Source: Candidatus Kaiserbacteria bacterium (GTDB lineage: Bacteria > Patescibacteriota > Minisyncoccia > Phycocordibacterales > UBA2100). From it: a DNA stretch of 9,615 nucleotides. Of the stretch, positions 1-6,596 are shown piece by piece. The translations under genes and the position numbers were made by a program. The stretch covers positions 1 to 9,615 of the forward strand of contig JANLIP010000109.1 of NCBI GenBank assembly GCA_024654165.1, written 5' to 3'. The notes below the pieces were generated by a model. That model was given only the letters and a program-made list of their open reading frames with translations, made no database searches and had not been told where the DNA came from. The first letter of the stretch is position 1. Every line of letters starts with the position of its first letter.

Positions 1-29
1 GGACGGATGGTGTTTTTAGTTTTTATTTG

Positions 30-1055
30 TCAGTGCCCGGCAAACATTCTTCCCACCTTATCTGAAACAGTAAACATCCCGATACCCAATTCTTTCGCGC
101 GTGCAAACACGAGAGCATCGCGAACGGAGCCGGAGGTCGCATAAATCGCGCGCACGCCTCCCTCTGCCAGCGCCTCCACGCCGTCCGGAAAAGGAAAGTA
201 GCTGTCTGAAACAGCGACAGAATCTTTCGCATCATGTCCGCTTTCTTTTGCAAGACGAAGCGCAAGCCGAGCGCTCCCCACGCGCTTTTGTTGTCCGACG
301 GCATTTCCGATTAACTTCCCTGCACGCACGATGGATACGGTGTTGCTAGTGCTCGCTGAACACACTGCATACGCGAGAGACATGTCCGCATAAATTTCCT
401 GCGCGCCTTTCTTGGAAAAAACAGGTCCATGATAATCAATGTGAGAAAACACAGGCACAAATTGCGGGGCCGTTTGTTCCAGGGTCAAATCGCGCACAGA
501 TTTTATTTCCGGCAAAGAAGAGATTTCCGCCGGAATTTTCCCGAGCGCTTTATTGCAGATGAAATGCGTACCCTTGCTCTTCGCCCCAATCATCTGCGTC
601 ACTCCTTTTTCAAAAGAGGGCGCTGCAATCGCGCTCAAAAACGGCATTTTTCCGCCATTTGCCTGCGCAAGCGAATCAATAATTTTTGAGGTAAACGGAA
701 ACGTAACGATGAGAGAGCCTCCAAACGCCGCTTGCGGGTCGCCCTGCCATGTATCGTATACGACCTGCGCCGGATTTGGCCCGAAGGCCGCGCCACAAGG
801 GCTTCCATGTTTTACTATTGCAGACATGTACGGGAGATCGGGGCCAATATTCTTGCGGTACGCAGATGCAAATCTTTCAACGACCTGCAGTAGGCGCCCT
901 AAATCCGTTATTGATATCCAGCTTGTTTCTTCTCCTACAAAAGGACGGCCGTCTTCGCGTTTAAATCTTGCTATGGCTAGCGGATCCTTGGTTGTTTTGG
1001 ACACAGCCGATGCTTTCTGATGAGGATTCTCCCCGTATTTAAGTTTGATCTTCAT
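30..1055 (-). CDS. purH: Stand-alone AICAR transformylase (PurH C-terminal domain only)
   Basis: Predicted 5-aminoimidazole-4-carboxamide ribonucleotide formyltransferase, which makes FAICAR from AICAR and 10-formyl-THF, the ninth step of purine synthesis in the cytosol. The 341-residue protein opens directly with the family's YGENPHQ motif (residues 7-13). It keeps the KHGSPCG motif (K82-H83 match the catalytic Lys-His of PurH), the TSN motif with the likely active-site Asn, GQQKR, and SDSYFPFPDG near the C-terminus. Bifunctional PurH is about 510-530 residues; the N-terminal MGS-fold IMP cyclohydrolase domain is absent here. I chose the ATG at 1055 because the domain begins at once. A GTG at 1088 would add 11 residues without family match. 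No clear Shine-Dalgarno is seen. The symbol is by domain homology only, since the protein is not a full PurH. Inverted-repeat elements lie just upstream. Confidence 0.88.
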   Translation of the reverse strand: MKIKLKYGENPHQKASAVSKTTKDPLAIARFKREDGRPFVGEETSWISITDLGRLLQVVERFASAYRKNIGPDLPYMSAIVKHGSPCGAAFGPNPAQVVYDTWQGDPQAAFGGSLIVTFPFTSKIIDSLAQANGGKMPFLSAIAAPSFEKGVTQMIGAKSKGTHFICNKALGKIPAEISSLPEIKSVRDLTLEQTAPQFVPVFSHIDYHGPVFSKKGAQEIYADMSLAYAVCSASTSNTVSIVRAGKLIGNAVGQQKRVGSARLALRLAKESGHDAKDSVAVSDSYFPFPDGVEALAEGGVRAIYATSGSVRDALVFARAKELGIGMFTVSDKVGRMFAGH

Positions 1056-1103
1056 AGAATCCCAGACAGGAATACTTGAAGATGCCACAAAGCCATGCTG
1101 TTA

Positions 1104-1250
1104 GCAACACCCCGGACACTAACTTTGGCGTAATTTTGCTGAAAGCACGTTGCGCGCAATTTGTCGCGAACTGCATAAAGATATACGGAGCAATGGAGCC
1201 GTCGCGAGGCAAAATAGAAGCAACGCCAAAGTTAGTGTAGGGGCAACACC
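1104..1250. mobile_element. Putative 131-bp MITE with 20-bp terminal inverted repeats and 8-bp target duplication
   Basis: The sequence ACACTAACTTTGGCGT at 1116-1131 is repeated perfectly inverted at 1223-1238. Extending four bases outward gives 20-bp ends with 18 matches (1112-1131 and 1223-1242). The bases just outside form a direct repeat, GCAACACC, at 1104-1111 and 1243-1250 (one more C also matches). Short length, inverted ends, an 8-bp duplication and no transposase inside are the marks of a miniature inverted-repeat transposable element. The interior holds only a small palindrome (TTGCGCGCAA, 1150-1159). Family assignment is not possible from this copy alone. Confidence 0.6.
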
Positions 1251-1256
1251 CTGTTC

Positions 1257-1285
1257 ATTGTCCACCCGGTAGAACACTTTGGCAT
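1257..1285 (-). promoter_or_regulatory. Candidate minus-strand promoter toward the AICAR transformylase gene
   Basis: On the minus strand ATGCCA (1285-1280) and GACAAT (1262-1257) are separated by 17 bp. This would give a transcript with a roughly 195-nt leader running through the putative MITE before the ATG at 1055. The hexamers are weak; support comes mainly from similarity to the promoter arm of the PBP gene. Confidence 0.35.
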
Positions 1286-1372
1286 CGCCTCGGTTGTGGT
1301 CTTTTTAGATAGTCTCGTTCAGGTCGCGCAAGGAAATCTTGAGACGAAGCGGGATAAACAGCGGCAGAAACT

Positions 1373-1400
1373 ATGCCAAAGTGTGCTAACCGGGTACAAT
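1373..1400 (+). promoter_or_regulatory. Candidate promoter of the PBP gene
   Basis: ATGCCA (1373-1378) and TACAAT (1395-1400) are separated by 16 bp, with CCGGG directly before the -10. The -10 ends 9 nt before the ATG at 1410, so the transcript would start at or next to the start codon (leaderless). No Shine-Dalgarno is present, which fits. The yidC promoter has the same layout and shares ACCGGGTACAAT. Confidence 0.5.
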
Positions 1401-1409
1401 TCATCAAAC

Positions 1410-3839
1410 ATGCCTCCGCGAAACAGACCCAAAAGAAAATTTCACATGCATAAGGGCGCGCTTGCGCAAATCAAGCGCGCTTTGGCCATACTAGCCGTAA
1501 TAGCCATGTTTAGCGTAGGGCTTCTGGCAGCCTGGGCAGCGATGCTAAAAATACCGGCGATTGATAATTTCCAGAATCGCAAAGTGGCCGAATCAACAAA
1601 AATTTATGACCGCACGGGAAATATTCTTCTTTACGACGTGCACGGAACGATGCGTCGAACCGCTGTTCCCTTAGACGCGATTTCCCCCAACCTCCGAAAT
1701 GCTTCGGTCGCAATAGAAGACGCGACTTTCTACCAGCATTACGGATTCCGCCCGCTATCATTCCTGCGAGCGCTTGCGGTTGACGTCCTATCCTTAAAAT
1801 TTGAACAAGGCGGATCCACCATTACCCAGCAAGTCGTGAAAAACGCGCTTCTAACGCGAGACAAAACAATTATCCGCAAAATAAAGGAGATCGTACTTGC
1901 CATAAAGCTGGAGCGCGTATATTCAAAAGACCAGATATTGGACACATATCTGAACGAAACATCGTACGGAGGAACAATTTACGGCGTACAGGAGGCGAGC
2001 CAGTATTTCTTCGGCATTGATGCAAAAGATGTAACGCTCGCACAAGCAGCATATATGGCAGCGCTTCCGCAAGCACCCACCCGTTATTCTCCATACGGCA
2101 ATCATCGCGGCGAGTTGGAGAGCCGGAAAAATCTGGTGTTACAAAAGATGAAAGAGAATGGTTTTATATCAGACGCCGAGTATGAAACCGCGATGAAAGA
2201 AAAGGTAGTGTTTAAAGACACGGCAGAAGCCGGTATCAAGGCGCCACACTTTGTGTTTTACGTGCGTGAATATTTGGAATCAAAATATGGCGCAGATGCG
2301 GTGGAAAATGGCGGGCTGCAGGTAATTACAACTCTGGATTACGATCTCCAGAAAAAAGCCGAGGAAACGCTGACGAAGGCCGCACTTTCAAACGAGAAGA
2401 ATTTCAACGCCTCAAACGCTGGGCTTGTGGCCATTGACCCAAAGACTGGGCAAATTCTCGCAATGGTAGGCTCGCGCGGATATTTTGACCCCGAAATTGA
2501 AGGGAAGGTGAATATCGCGCTGGCCAACAGACAGCCGGGGTCCGCCTTTAAGCCCTTTGTATACGCGACCGCGCTAGCAAAAGGGTACACGCCGGAAACA
2601 ATTCTCTTTGATTTGAAGACGCAATTTGGAACCCAGTGCAGGCCGGATGATTTTTCCAACGAACCTCCATGTTACTCCCCGGGTAACTTTGATTTGAAGT
2701 TCCGCGGGCCGATGACCCTGCGCGAGGCCATCGCGCAATCCGTGAACATCCCCTCTGTAAAGGTTTTGTATCTCGCCGGCGTCACAGATTCCCTTAAAAC
2801 AGCCAGCGACATGGGCATAAGCACGCTCGGAGACAAAAATCAGTACGGGCTAACGCTGGTTTTGGGGGGCGGAGAAGTAAATCTTCTTGAGATGACGGGT
2901 GCTTATTCTGTGTTTGCGAACGACGGCGTCCGTAATCCGCCTACCGGAATCATGAATGCTAAAGATTCCACAGGAAATGTTTTGGAAAATTATGAGCAGA
3001 ACAGTTCGCGCGTATTGGATGCGCAGATTGCGAGGCAAATGAACGACATCCTTTCCGATAACGTCGCGCGTACTCCAGAATTTGGGGCAGACTCGCCTTT
3101 GTATTTTCCTGAAACCCCTGTAGCCGACAAAACAGGCACCACAAACGATTACCATGACGCATGGGTGATTGGGTACACGCCGGGCATCTCCGTTGGCGCA
3201 TGGGCCGGAAACAACGACAACAGCCCCATGCAAAAAAAGATCGCGGCGTTCATCGTGGCACCGATGTGGCACGAGGTGATGGCGTACGCAATCAGCAAAT
3301 ATCCGGCGGAACCCTTTTCCCCTCCGGCACCTGAGACAGAATTAGACTCGTTGCCTCCCGTCTTGCGCGGAACTTGGAATACAAACCCATCGCAAGGCGT
3401 GCATGAGATTTTATATTGGACGAAAAAGGGAGACCCGAGGGGAGGACCGCCCGCCAATCCATATAGCGACCCGCAATTCGCGCTATGGGAATACCCGGTG
3501 CAGCTTTGGACCTTCACAAACCCTGCAAGCATCCAGTTTTCTGCGATAGCAGATCCAGCAAATGCGCCGGTACAGGGCGGAAGTTTTTCTATAACAAGCC
3601 CTCAATCAGGAACAAGCGTGCCCTTCTTCGCGCGGATGGTTATTTCCGTCTCGCACCCGCACCCGGAATCCGTTTCCAGAGTTTCATATTACTTGAATGG
3701 GGAATTAATAGGATTTTCTTCGCAAGCGCCGTTCGCGTTTTCAACGGTTCCAACCTCCCGGGGACCCTCCACCCTTCGGGCCGTAGCCGAAGGCCCTTTG
3801 GGAAATGAAGAGCAAACTATTTCTTTCACAATTCAGTAA
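1410..3839 (+). CDS. Bifunctional class A penicillin-binding protein (PBP1A-like) with C-terminal Ig-like domain
   Basis: Peptidoglycan polymerase and cross-linker anchored in the inner membrane. The 809 residues begin with a short basic cytoplasmic tail and one transmembrane segment (about 24-46). The GT51 glycosyltransferase follows, with EDATFYQHYG (catalytic Glu about 103) and GGSTITQQ (about 134-141). The transpeptidase has all three motifs: SAFK (Ser about 378), SVN (about 444) and KTGT (about 574). The last 85 or so residues (from about 725), SFSITSPQSG onward, look like a bacterial Ig-like beta domain, perhaps for wall or surface contact. I chose the ATG at 1410 because it follows a -10 box by 9 nt and starts just before the basic tail and membrane anchor. 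A GTG at 1296 would add 38 residues translated from the inverted-repeat region. The gene is convergent with dnaN. Confidence 0.93.
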   Translation: MPPRNRPKRKFHMHKGALAQIKRALAILAVIAMFSVGLLAAWAAMLKIPAIDNFQNRKVAESTKIYDRTGNILLYDVHGTMRRTAVPLDAISPNLRNASVAIEDATFYQHYGFRPLSFLRALAVDVLSLKFEQGGSTITQQVVKNALLTRDKTIIRKIKEIVLAIKLERVYSKDQILDTYLNETSYGGTIYGVQEASQYFFGIDAKDVTLAQAAYMAALPQAPTRYSPYGNHRGELESRKNLVLQKMKENGFISDAEYETAMKEKVVFKDTAEAGIKAPHFVFYVREYLESKYGADAVENGGLQVITTLDYDLQKKAEETLTKAALSNEKNFNASNAGLVAIDPKTGQILAMVGSRGYFDPEIEGKVNIALANRQPGSAFKPFVYATALAKGYTPETILFDLKTQFGTQCRPDDFSNEPPCYSPGNFDLKFRGPMTLREAIAQSVNIPSVKVLYLAGVTDSLKTASDMGISTLGDKNQYGLTLVLGGGEVNLLEMTGAYSVFANDGVRNPPTGIMNAKDSTGNVLENYEQNSSRVLDAQIARQMNDILSDNVARTPEFGADSPLYFPETPVADKTGTTNDYHDAWVIGYTPGISVGAWAGNNDNSPMQKKIAAFIVAPMWHEVMAYAISKYPAEPFSPPAPETELDSLPPVLRGTWNTNPSQGVHEILYWTKKGDPRGGPPANPYSDPQFALWEYPVQLWTFTNPASIQFSAIADPANAPVQGGSFSITSPQSGTSVPFFARMVISVSHPHPESVSRVSYYLNGELIGFSSQAPFAFSTVPTSRGPSTLRAVAEGPLGNEEQTISFTIQ

Positions 3840-3847
3840 AGACACTG

Positions 3848-3910
3848 CGTCGAAATTGTCCTCAATTTCGACGTGATTTTTGCTTCTTGGAGCGCCAAGA
3901 AAAAAATCAC
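3848..3910 (+). terminator. Double-hairpin terminator element (copy 1) between PBP and dnaN
   Basis: Hairpin 1 is CGTCGAAATTG (3848-3858) paired with CAATTTCGACG (3863-3873) around a TCCT loop, an 11-bp stem followed by a T-rich run, a typical intrinsic terminator for the PBP gene. Hairpin 2 pairs GTGATTTTT (3873-3881) and TTCTTGG (3884-3890) with CCAAGAA (3895-3901) and AAAAATCAC (3902-3910), with a 2-nt bulge and an AGCG loop. The dnaN stop codon (3907-3909) lies inside hairpin 2. Hairpin 2 has no clear U-run on the dnaN side, so its role as a dnaN terminator is less sure. Confidence 0.8.
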
Positions 3911-3912
3911 CT
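3849..3912. repeat. 64-nt dispersed repeat, copy 1
   Basis: This stretch aligns without gaps to 8091-8154 with 53 of 64 positions identical. Differences at paired positions keep pairing at three places (T-A versus C-G). The block GATTTTTGCTTCTTGGAG is identical in both copies. It follows a plus-strand stop codon in each case. Confidence 0.8.
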
Positions 3913-5007
3913 ATTCAGAGGCATCGCGAGATAAGTGAAGCTCGAATCAGAAACTCCGCGGATGACCAAAGGCCTCCCAACTCCTCCAAATCCCAAAACT
4001 ATACTGTCAGAATCTATTGAGGCTATGCAATCAGCCAAATATCCTATATGAAAATTTATATCTATGTCCTCGCCGGAAATTGCCGCGTCAATTGAGTCTG
4101 ACATTTCTCCTACATCTGGAGATTGTGCAGTTGCTGTAAAAATCTTTCGCTTAGGATAAAGGTGCAGGCCCACGTATTGATCATTTCCTGAAAATACCCT
4201 TGCTTTGCGCAACATCTCAGCGAAATCATTCTTTAAAATAGTAGCTTCTGTGACGAATTCCCTCGGTATTATCTCCTGATAATTAGGAAAGGTTCCGTCT
4301 GCAACCCGAGAAACAAAGCGCACGCTCTCAGAATCCATTGTTAATTGCGAATCCGCGACATGAAGCACCACGTTTTCATCTGAAATTCTCTCAAGAATAT
4401 AAGATAGTTCTCCTGCGTGTTTTAACGGGACTAATATTTCTCCGCCATCTTCCTTGAAAGATCCTTTTACTTTTTTCTCTGCGAGCCTAAAAGAATCGGT
4501 TGCCGCGCATACCATCCCATCTTTTTTAATTGATATATAAACACTTCCAAGTTCCGGCCTTATCATGGAAACGGAGGCTGCATATGAAACTGCCTGTATC
4601 CCCTTTAATAAACTCTCTCTGGGTATCAAAAACCCTTTTTTCTTGTCTTCGTTCCTAGAAAGTACGGGGAATTCGTCATGAGGAACTGCTTTTATTAAGG
4701 TTCTTGTGCCCCTTGCCTCCACAAGAAGGTTTCCGCCATCTGTGGATATTGTGATTTTGTCGTTATTTATAGATCTTAGTGTTTGAGAAAAAATAGATGC
4801 AGGAACAGCAACAATTCCTTTCTCCCCAACCTCGCATGGAATCTTAATTTCTATACCTGCCTCAAGATTAGTGGCTTTAATGGACAGGTCCTTATTAGAA
4901 TCCAATAGAACGCATGAGAGAATTGGAAGAGATTCTTTCTTTCCAGTGATTCTCTCCGAAATAATCACTGAAGATAATATTTTTTCTTTTTTGATTATCA
5001 CCTTCAT
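3907..5007 (-). CDS. dnaN: DNA polymerase III beta subunit (sliding clamp)
   Basis: Ring-shaped processivity factor that encircles DNA and tethers replicative polymerase and repair enzymes. The 366-residue length is normal for the three-domain clamp. Recognisable family stretches are TDSFRLAEKKV in the middle, FPNYQEIIP at the domain II/III border, and the C-terminal YLAMPLNR, the counterpart of the E. coli end that lines the client-peptide pocket. The ATG at 5007 is the only sensible start. It has no Shine-Dalgarno, but TATAAT lies 8 nt before it on this strand. It follows dnaA in the same direction after the candidate origin. By eye its codons are more AT-rich than those of the neighbouring PBP gene. 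The stop codon is inside the double-hairpin element. No recF or gyrB follows, unlike the classic dnaA-dnaN-recF-gyrB order. Confidence 0.96.
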   Translation of the reverse strand: MKVIIKKEKILSSVIISERITGKKESLPILSCVLLDSNKDLSIKATNLEAGIEIKIPCEVGEKGIVAVPASIFSQTLRSINNDKITISTDGGNLLVEARGTRTLIKAVPHDEFPVLSRNEDKKKGFLIPRESLLKGIQAVSYAASVSMIRPELGSVYISIKKDGMVCAATDSFRLAEKKVKGSFKEDGGEILVPLKHAGELSYILERISDENVVLHVADSQLTMDSESVRFVSRVADGTFPNYQEIIPREFVTEATILKNDFAEMLRKARVFSGNDQYVGLHLYPKRKIFTATAQSPDVGEMSDSIDAAISGEDIDINFHIGYLADCIASIDSDSIVLGFGGVGRPLVIRGVSDSSFTYLAMPLNR

Positions 5008-5015
5008 ATATATTT

Positions 5016-5021
5016 ATTATA
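5016..5021 (-). promoter_or_regulatory. Candidate -10 box of dnaN
   Basis: TATAAT on the minus strand ends 8 nt before the dnaN ATG, which would give a leaderless or nearly leaderless transcript. No good -35 hexamer is seen 16-18 bp upstream. Because the whole stretch is A/T, the match may be chance or part of the DNA-unwinding region. Confidence 0.35.
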
Positions 5022-5029
5022 TTTAAAAT

Positions 5030-5044
5030 CTATTATTACTACTA
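5030..5044 (-). promoter_or_regulatory. DnaA-trio-like element
   Basis: Minus-strand reading gives TAG TAG TAA TAA TAG, starting 4 nt after the DnaA-box-like CAATCCACA (5057-5049). In Bacillus subtilis an array of such triplets beside a DnaA box guides DnaA onto single-stranded DNA during origin opening. The order here (box, short spacer, trios, A/T-rich tract) matches that layout. Confidence 0.5.
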
Positions 5045-5222
5045 TATGTGTGGATTGTGTTAATAAGTCTTTTATATATGATTTTTAAAGGATATTTTTG
5101 TTTAAGTTGAATGTTTAGTTTCTGTTGATATCTATATATAAGTTTTTTGTTTAAGCGGATTTAGATTTTTATTTTTAATAAGTCAGCACTTCTCCCGTTT
5201 CACACAACAGAATATCCACACG

Positions 5223-6587
5223 TTACGAGTGTATGAGCCCGCGTATATGCTCAATCTCCTGTTCAAGCGATGGAGATGTTTTCATTTCCTGTTTTATTTT
5301 CTCGCAGGAGTGAATAACCGTGGTGTGGTCGCGCCCGCCAAGCTTTTCTCCTATTGAAGGGTAGGAAATGCTGAATTCTTCGCGGAGCATGTACATAATT
5401 ATTTGCCGAGGCTTCACAACCTCTTTCTTGCGGGTCTTTTCGTATATGCTTTTCTCCGGGATTTCGTAATATTGCGAGATTCTTCGCACAACTTCGTCTA
5501 CCGAAACGCCCTTGTTCGGCTTAACGTTATGTTTTACCAAAGTACGCACATCTGCGAGGGAAACCCCCTTGCCCTTTAGCTGGGATTTACAAACAATCAT
5601 GTTAAGAACACCCTCAATTTCTCTTATATTTCCGCGCACTCCTTCGGCAATGTATTGGATAATATCATCAGGAATGCTGAAGCCGTGTTGTTCGATTTTA
5701 GCCTTGATTATAGCCGTTCTTGACTCCACATCCGGCTCGGGAATTTCCGCTATCATGCCGGCAGAGAAGCGCCCCTTTAGGCGGTCCTCAAATCCCGGAA
5801 GGAAATTTGGGTGCTTATCGGATGAAAAAACTATCTGCTTGTTGTTGTCGTGGAGAGCATTGAATAGGTGGAATAGTTCCTCCTGTGTTTTCTCTGTGTT
5901 TGCAATGAACTGCACGTCGTCCATGATCAAAACGTCGTATTGCCGGTATTGATCCTTAAAGCCGTTGGCTCTACCGGCCCGCACGGCGTTAATGTAATCA
6001 ACAGCAAAACGCTCGGAGGTCACATAAAGGACTTTTTTATTGGCGTGCACCTTTTTGAAGCTGTTTCCGATGGCTTGTATTAGATGCGTCTTGCCGTGCC
6101 CGGTAGAACCGTAGATGAAAAGAGGGTTGTATGCGAGGCCAGGCCTCTCAAGCACCGCTTTTGAAGCTGCGTGCGCCAATTGATTGAAAGGGCCGACGAC
6201 AAATGTCTCAAAAGTGTATCGGGGATTCAAATTATCCCGCTTATCAATGTAAAGAGATTGCAAATCTAGAGACGCGTTCTCTTCCGGAGGGGGCGTTCTT
6301 CCCTGTTTGCGCTCCGTAGCGGGTGCCGTGCGGTGCACTGTGTACTCCACGGCGCGTATATTGCTGTCCAAACCGCGCAATGCCTTCAAGATAAGCTTGT
6401 GATGCTTTTCCATGAGCCATTCCTTTACAATTTTGCTGGGAACGGTCACATGGACAGTGTTCCCATCGCGCCCGCCTATGTCCGTGTTGCGGAACCATGT
6501 GCGGAAACTGGCCTCGGAGGTTCCCAGCTCAATTTGGACCAGAGCGTTTTGCCAAAGCTCGCGGCTTGTCATTGAAGTGGGCGGCAT
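5223..6587 (-). CDS. dnaA: Chromosomal replication initiator protein DnaA
   Basis: AAA+ ATPase that binds DnaA boxes, opens oriC and loads the helicase. All four domains are present in 454 residues: domain I (about 10-75, with LWQNAL and FRTWFRNT), a short linker (about 85-118), the AAA+ domain with Walker A GSTGHGKT (160-167), Walker B VLIMDD (219-224), the GRF box-VII Arg near 273 and sensor II NIREIEG (320-326), and domain IV with the DnaA signature GGRDHTTVIHS (417-427). The ATG at 6587 follows TATAAT by 9 nt. A second ATG five codons in also precedes domain I and cannot be excluded. There is no Shine-Dalgarno. It is transcribed away from rpmH and toward the candidate origin and dnaN. Confidence 0.97.
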   Translation of the reverse strand: MPPTSMTSRELWQNALVQIELGTSEASFRTWFRNTDIGGRDGNTVHVTVPSKIVKEWLMEKHHKLILKALRGLDSNIRAVEYTVHRTAPATERKQGRTPPPEENASLDLQSLYIDKRDNLNPRYTFETFVVGPFNQLAHAASKAVLERPGLAYNPLFIYGSTGHGKTHLIQAIGNSFKKVHANKKVLYVTSERFAVDYINAVRAGRANGFKDQYRQYDVLIMDDVQFIANTEKTQEELFHLFNALHDNNKQIVFSSDKHPNFLPGFEDRLKGRFSAGMIAEIPEPDVESRTAIIKAKIEQHGFSIPDDIIQYIAEGVRGNIREIEGVLNMIVCKSQLKGKGVSLADVRTLVKHNVKPNKGVSVDEVVRRISQYYEIPEKSIYEKTRKKEVVKPRQIIMYMLREEFSISYPSIGEKLGGRDHTTVIHSCEKIKQEMKTSPSLEQEIEHIRGLIHS

Positions 6588-6596
6588 AGACCGGTC

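Larger units (their letters stand above)
1257..1401. repeat. Imperfect inverted repeat with outward-facing promoter-like arms
   Basis: The left arm (1257-1285) read on the minus strand and the right arm (1374-1401) read on the plus strand share ATGCCAAAGTGT, then CTA(A)CCGGGT and ACAAT, with only small differences and 2-3 bases of indel. They are separated by about 88 bp. Each arm points outward and resembles a promoter. The arm core also resembles the ends of the putative MITE 14 bp to the left (CTTTGGCRT inside, CCGG outside). I see no target duplication around this pair, so it could be a decayed element or a duplicated divergent promoter. Confidence 0.55.
5008..5222. other. Candidate chromosomal replication origin (oriC) in the dnaN-dnaA gap
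   Basis: This is a 215-bp, very AT-rich non-coding gap between dnaA and dnaN, the usual place for oriC. It has DnaA-box-like sites at both edges: on the minus strand TTATTAACA (5066-5058) and CAATCCACA (5057-5049), and on the plus strand ATATCCACA (5212-5220), one mismatch from TTATCCACA. Beyond the left boxes comes a run of TAG/TAA triplets and then an almost pure A/T stretch reaching dnaN, suited to strand opening. Two direct repeats lie inside: TTAATAAGTC (5060-5069, 5175-5184) and TTTTTGTTTAAG (5095-5106, 5144-5155). Function is inferred from position and motifs. Confidence 0.65.

Noticed and set aside
553..1020. Plus-strand ORF of 155 codons opposite the AICAR transformylase gene
   Set aside because: It is antisense to a well-conserved domain, and its protein is Cys/Pro/Ser-rich with no recognisable motif. 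It is a shadow frame.
1056..1088. GTG start at 1088 for the AICAR transformylase
   Set aside because: It adds 11 residues (MASSSIPVWDS) outside the domain, and I see no Shine-Dalgarno or promoter at the correct distance. The ATG at 1055 begins right at the conserved domain.
1052..1096. A short minus-strand ORF (MALWHLQVFLSGIL) overlapping the purH-like start by ATGA
   Set aside because: It is only 14 codons, partly made of sequence next to the MITE, and without a ribosome-binding site. The overlap is most likely chance.
1296..1409. A 38-residue N-terminal extension of the PBP starting at GTG 1296
   Set aside because: It would be translated from the inverted-repeat and promoter region, places a membrane anchor far from the N-terminus and has no family match. 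The ATG at 1410 has a -10 box at the usual leaderless distance.
5512..5952. Plus-strand ORF of 146 codons opposite dnaA
   Set aside because: It lies antisense to the conserved DnaA ATPase and DNA-binding domains; its composition is typical of a shadow frame.
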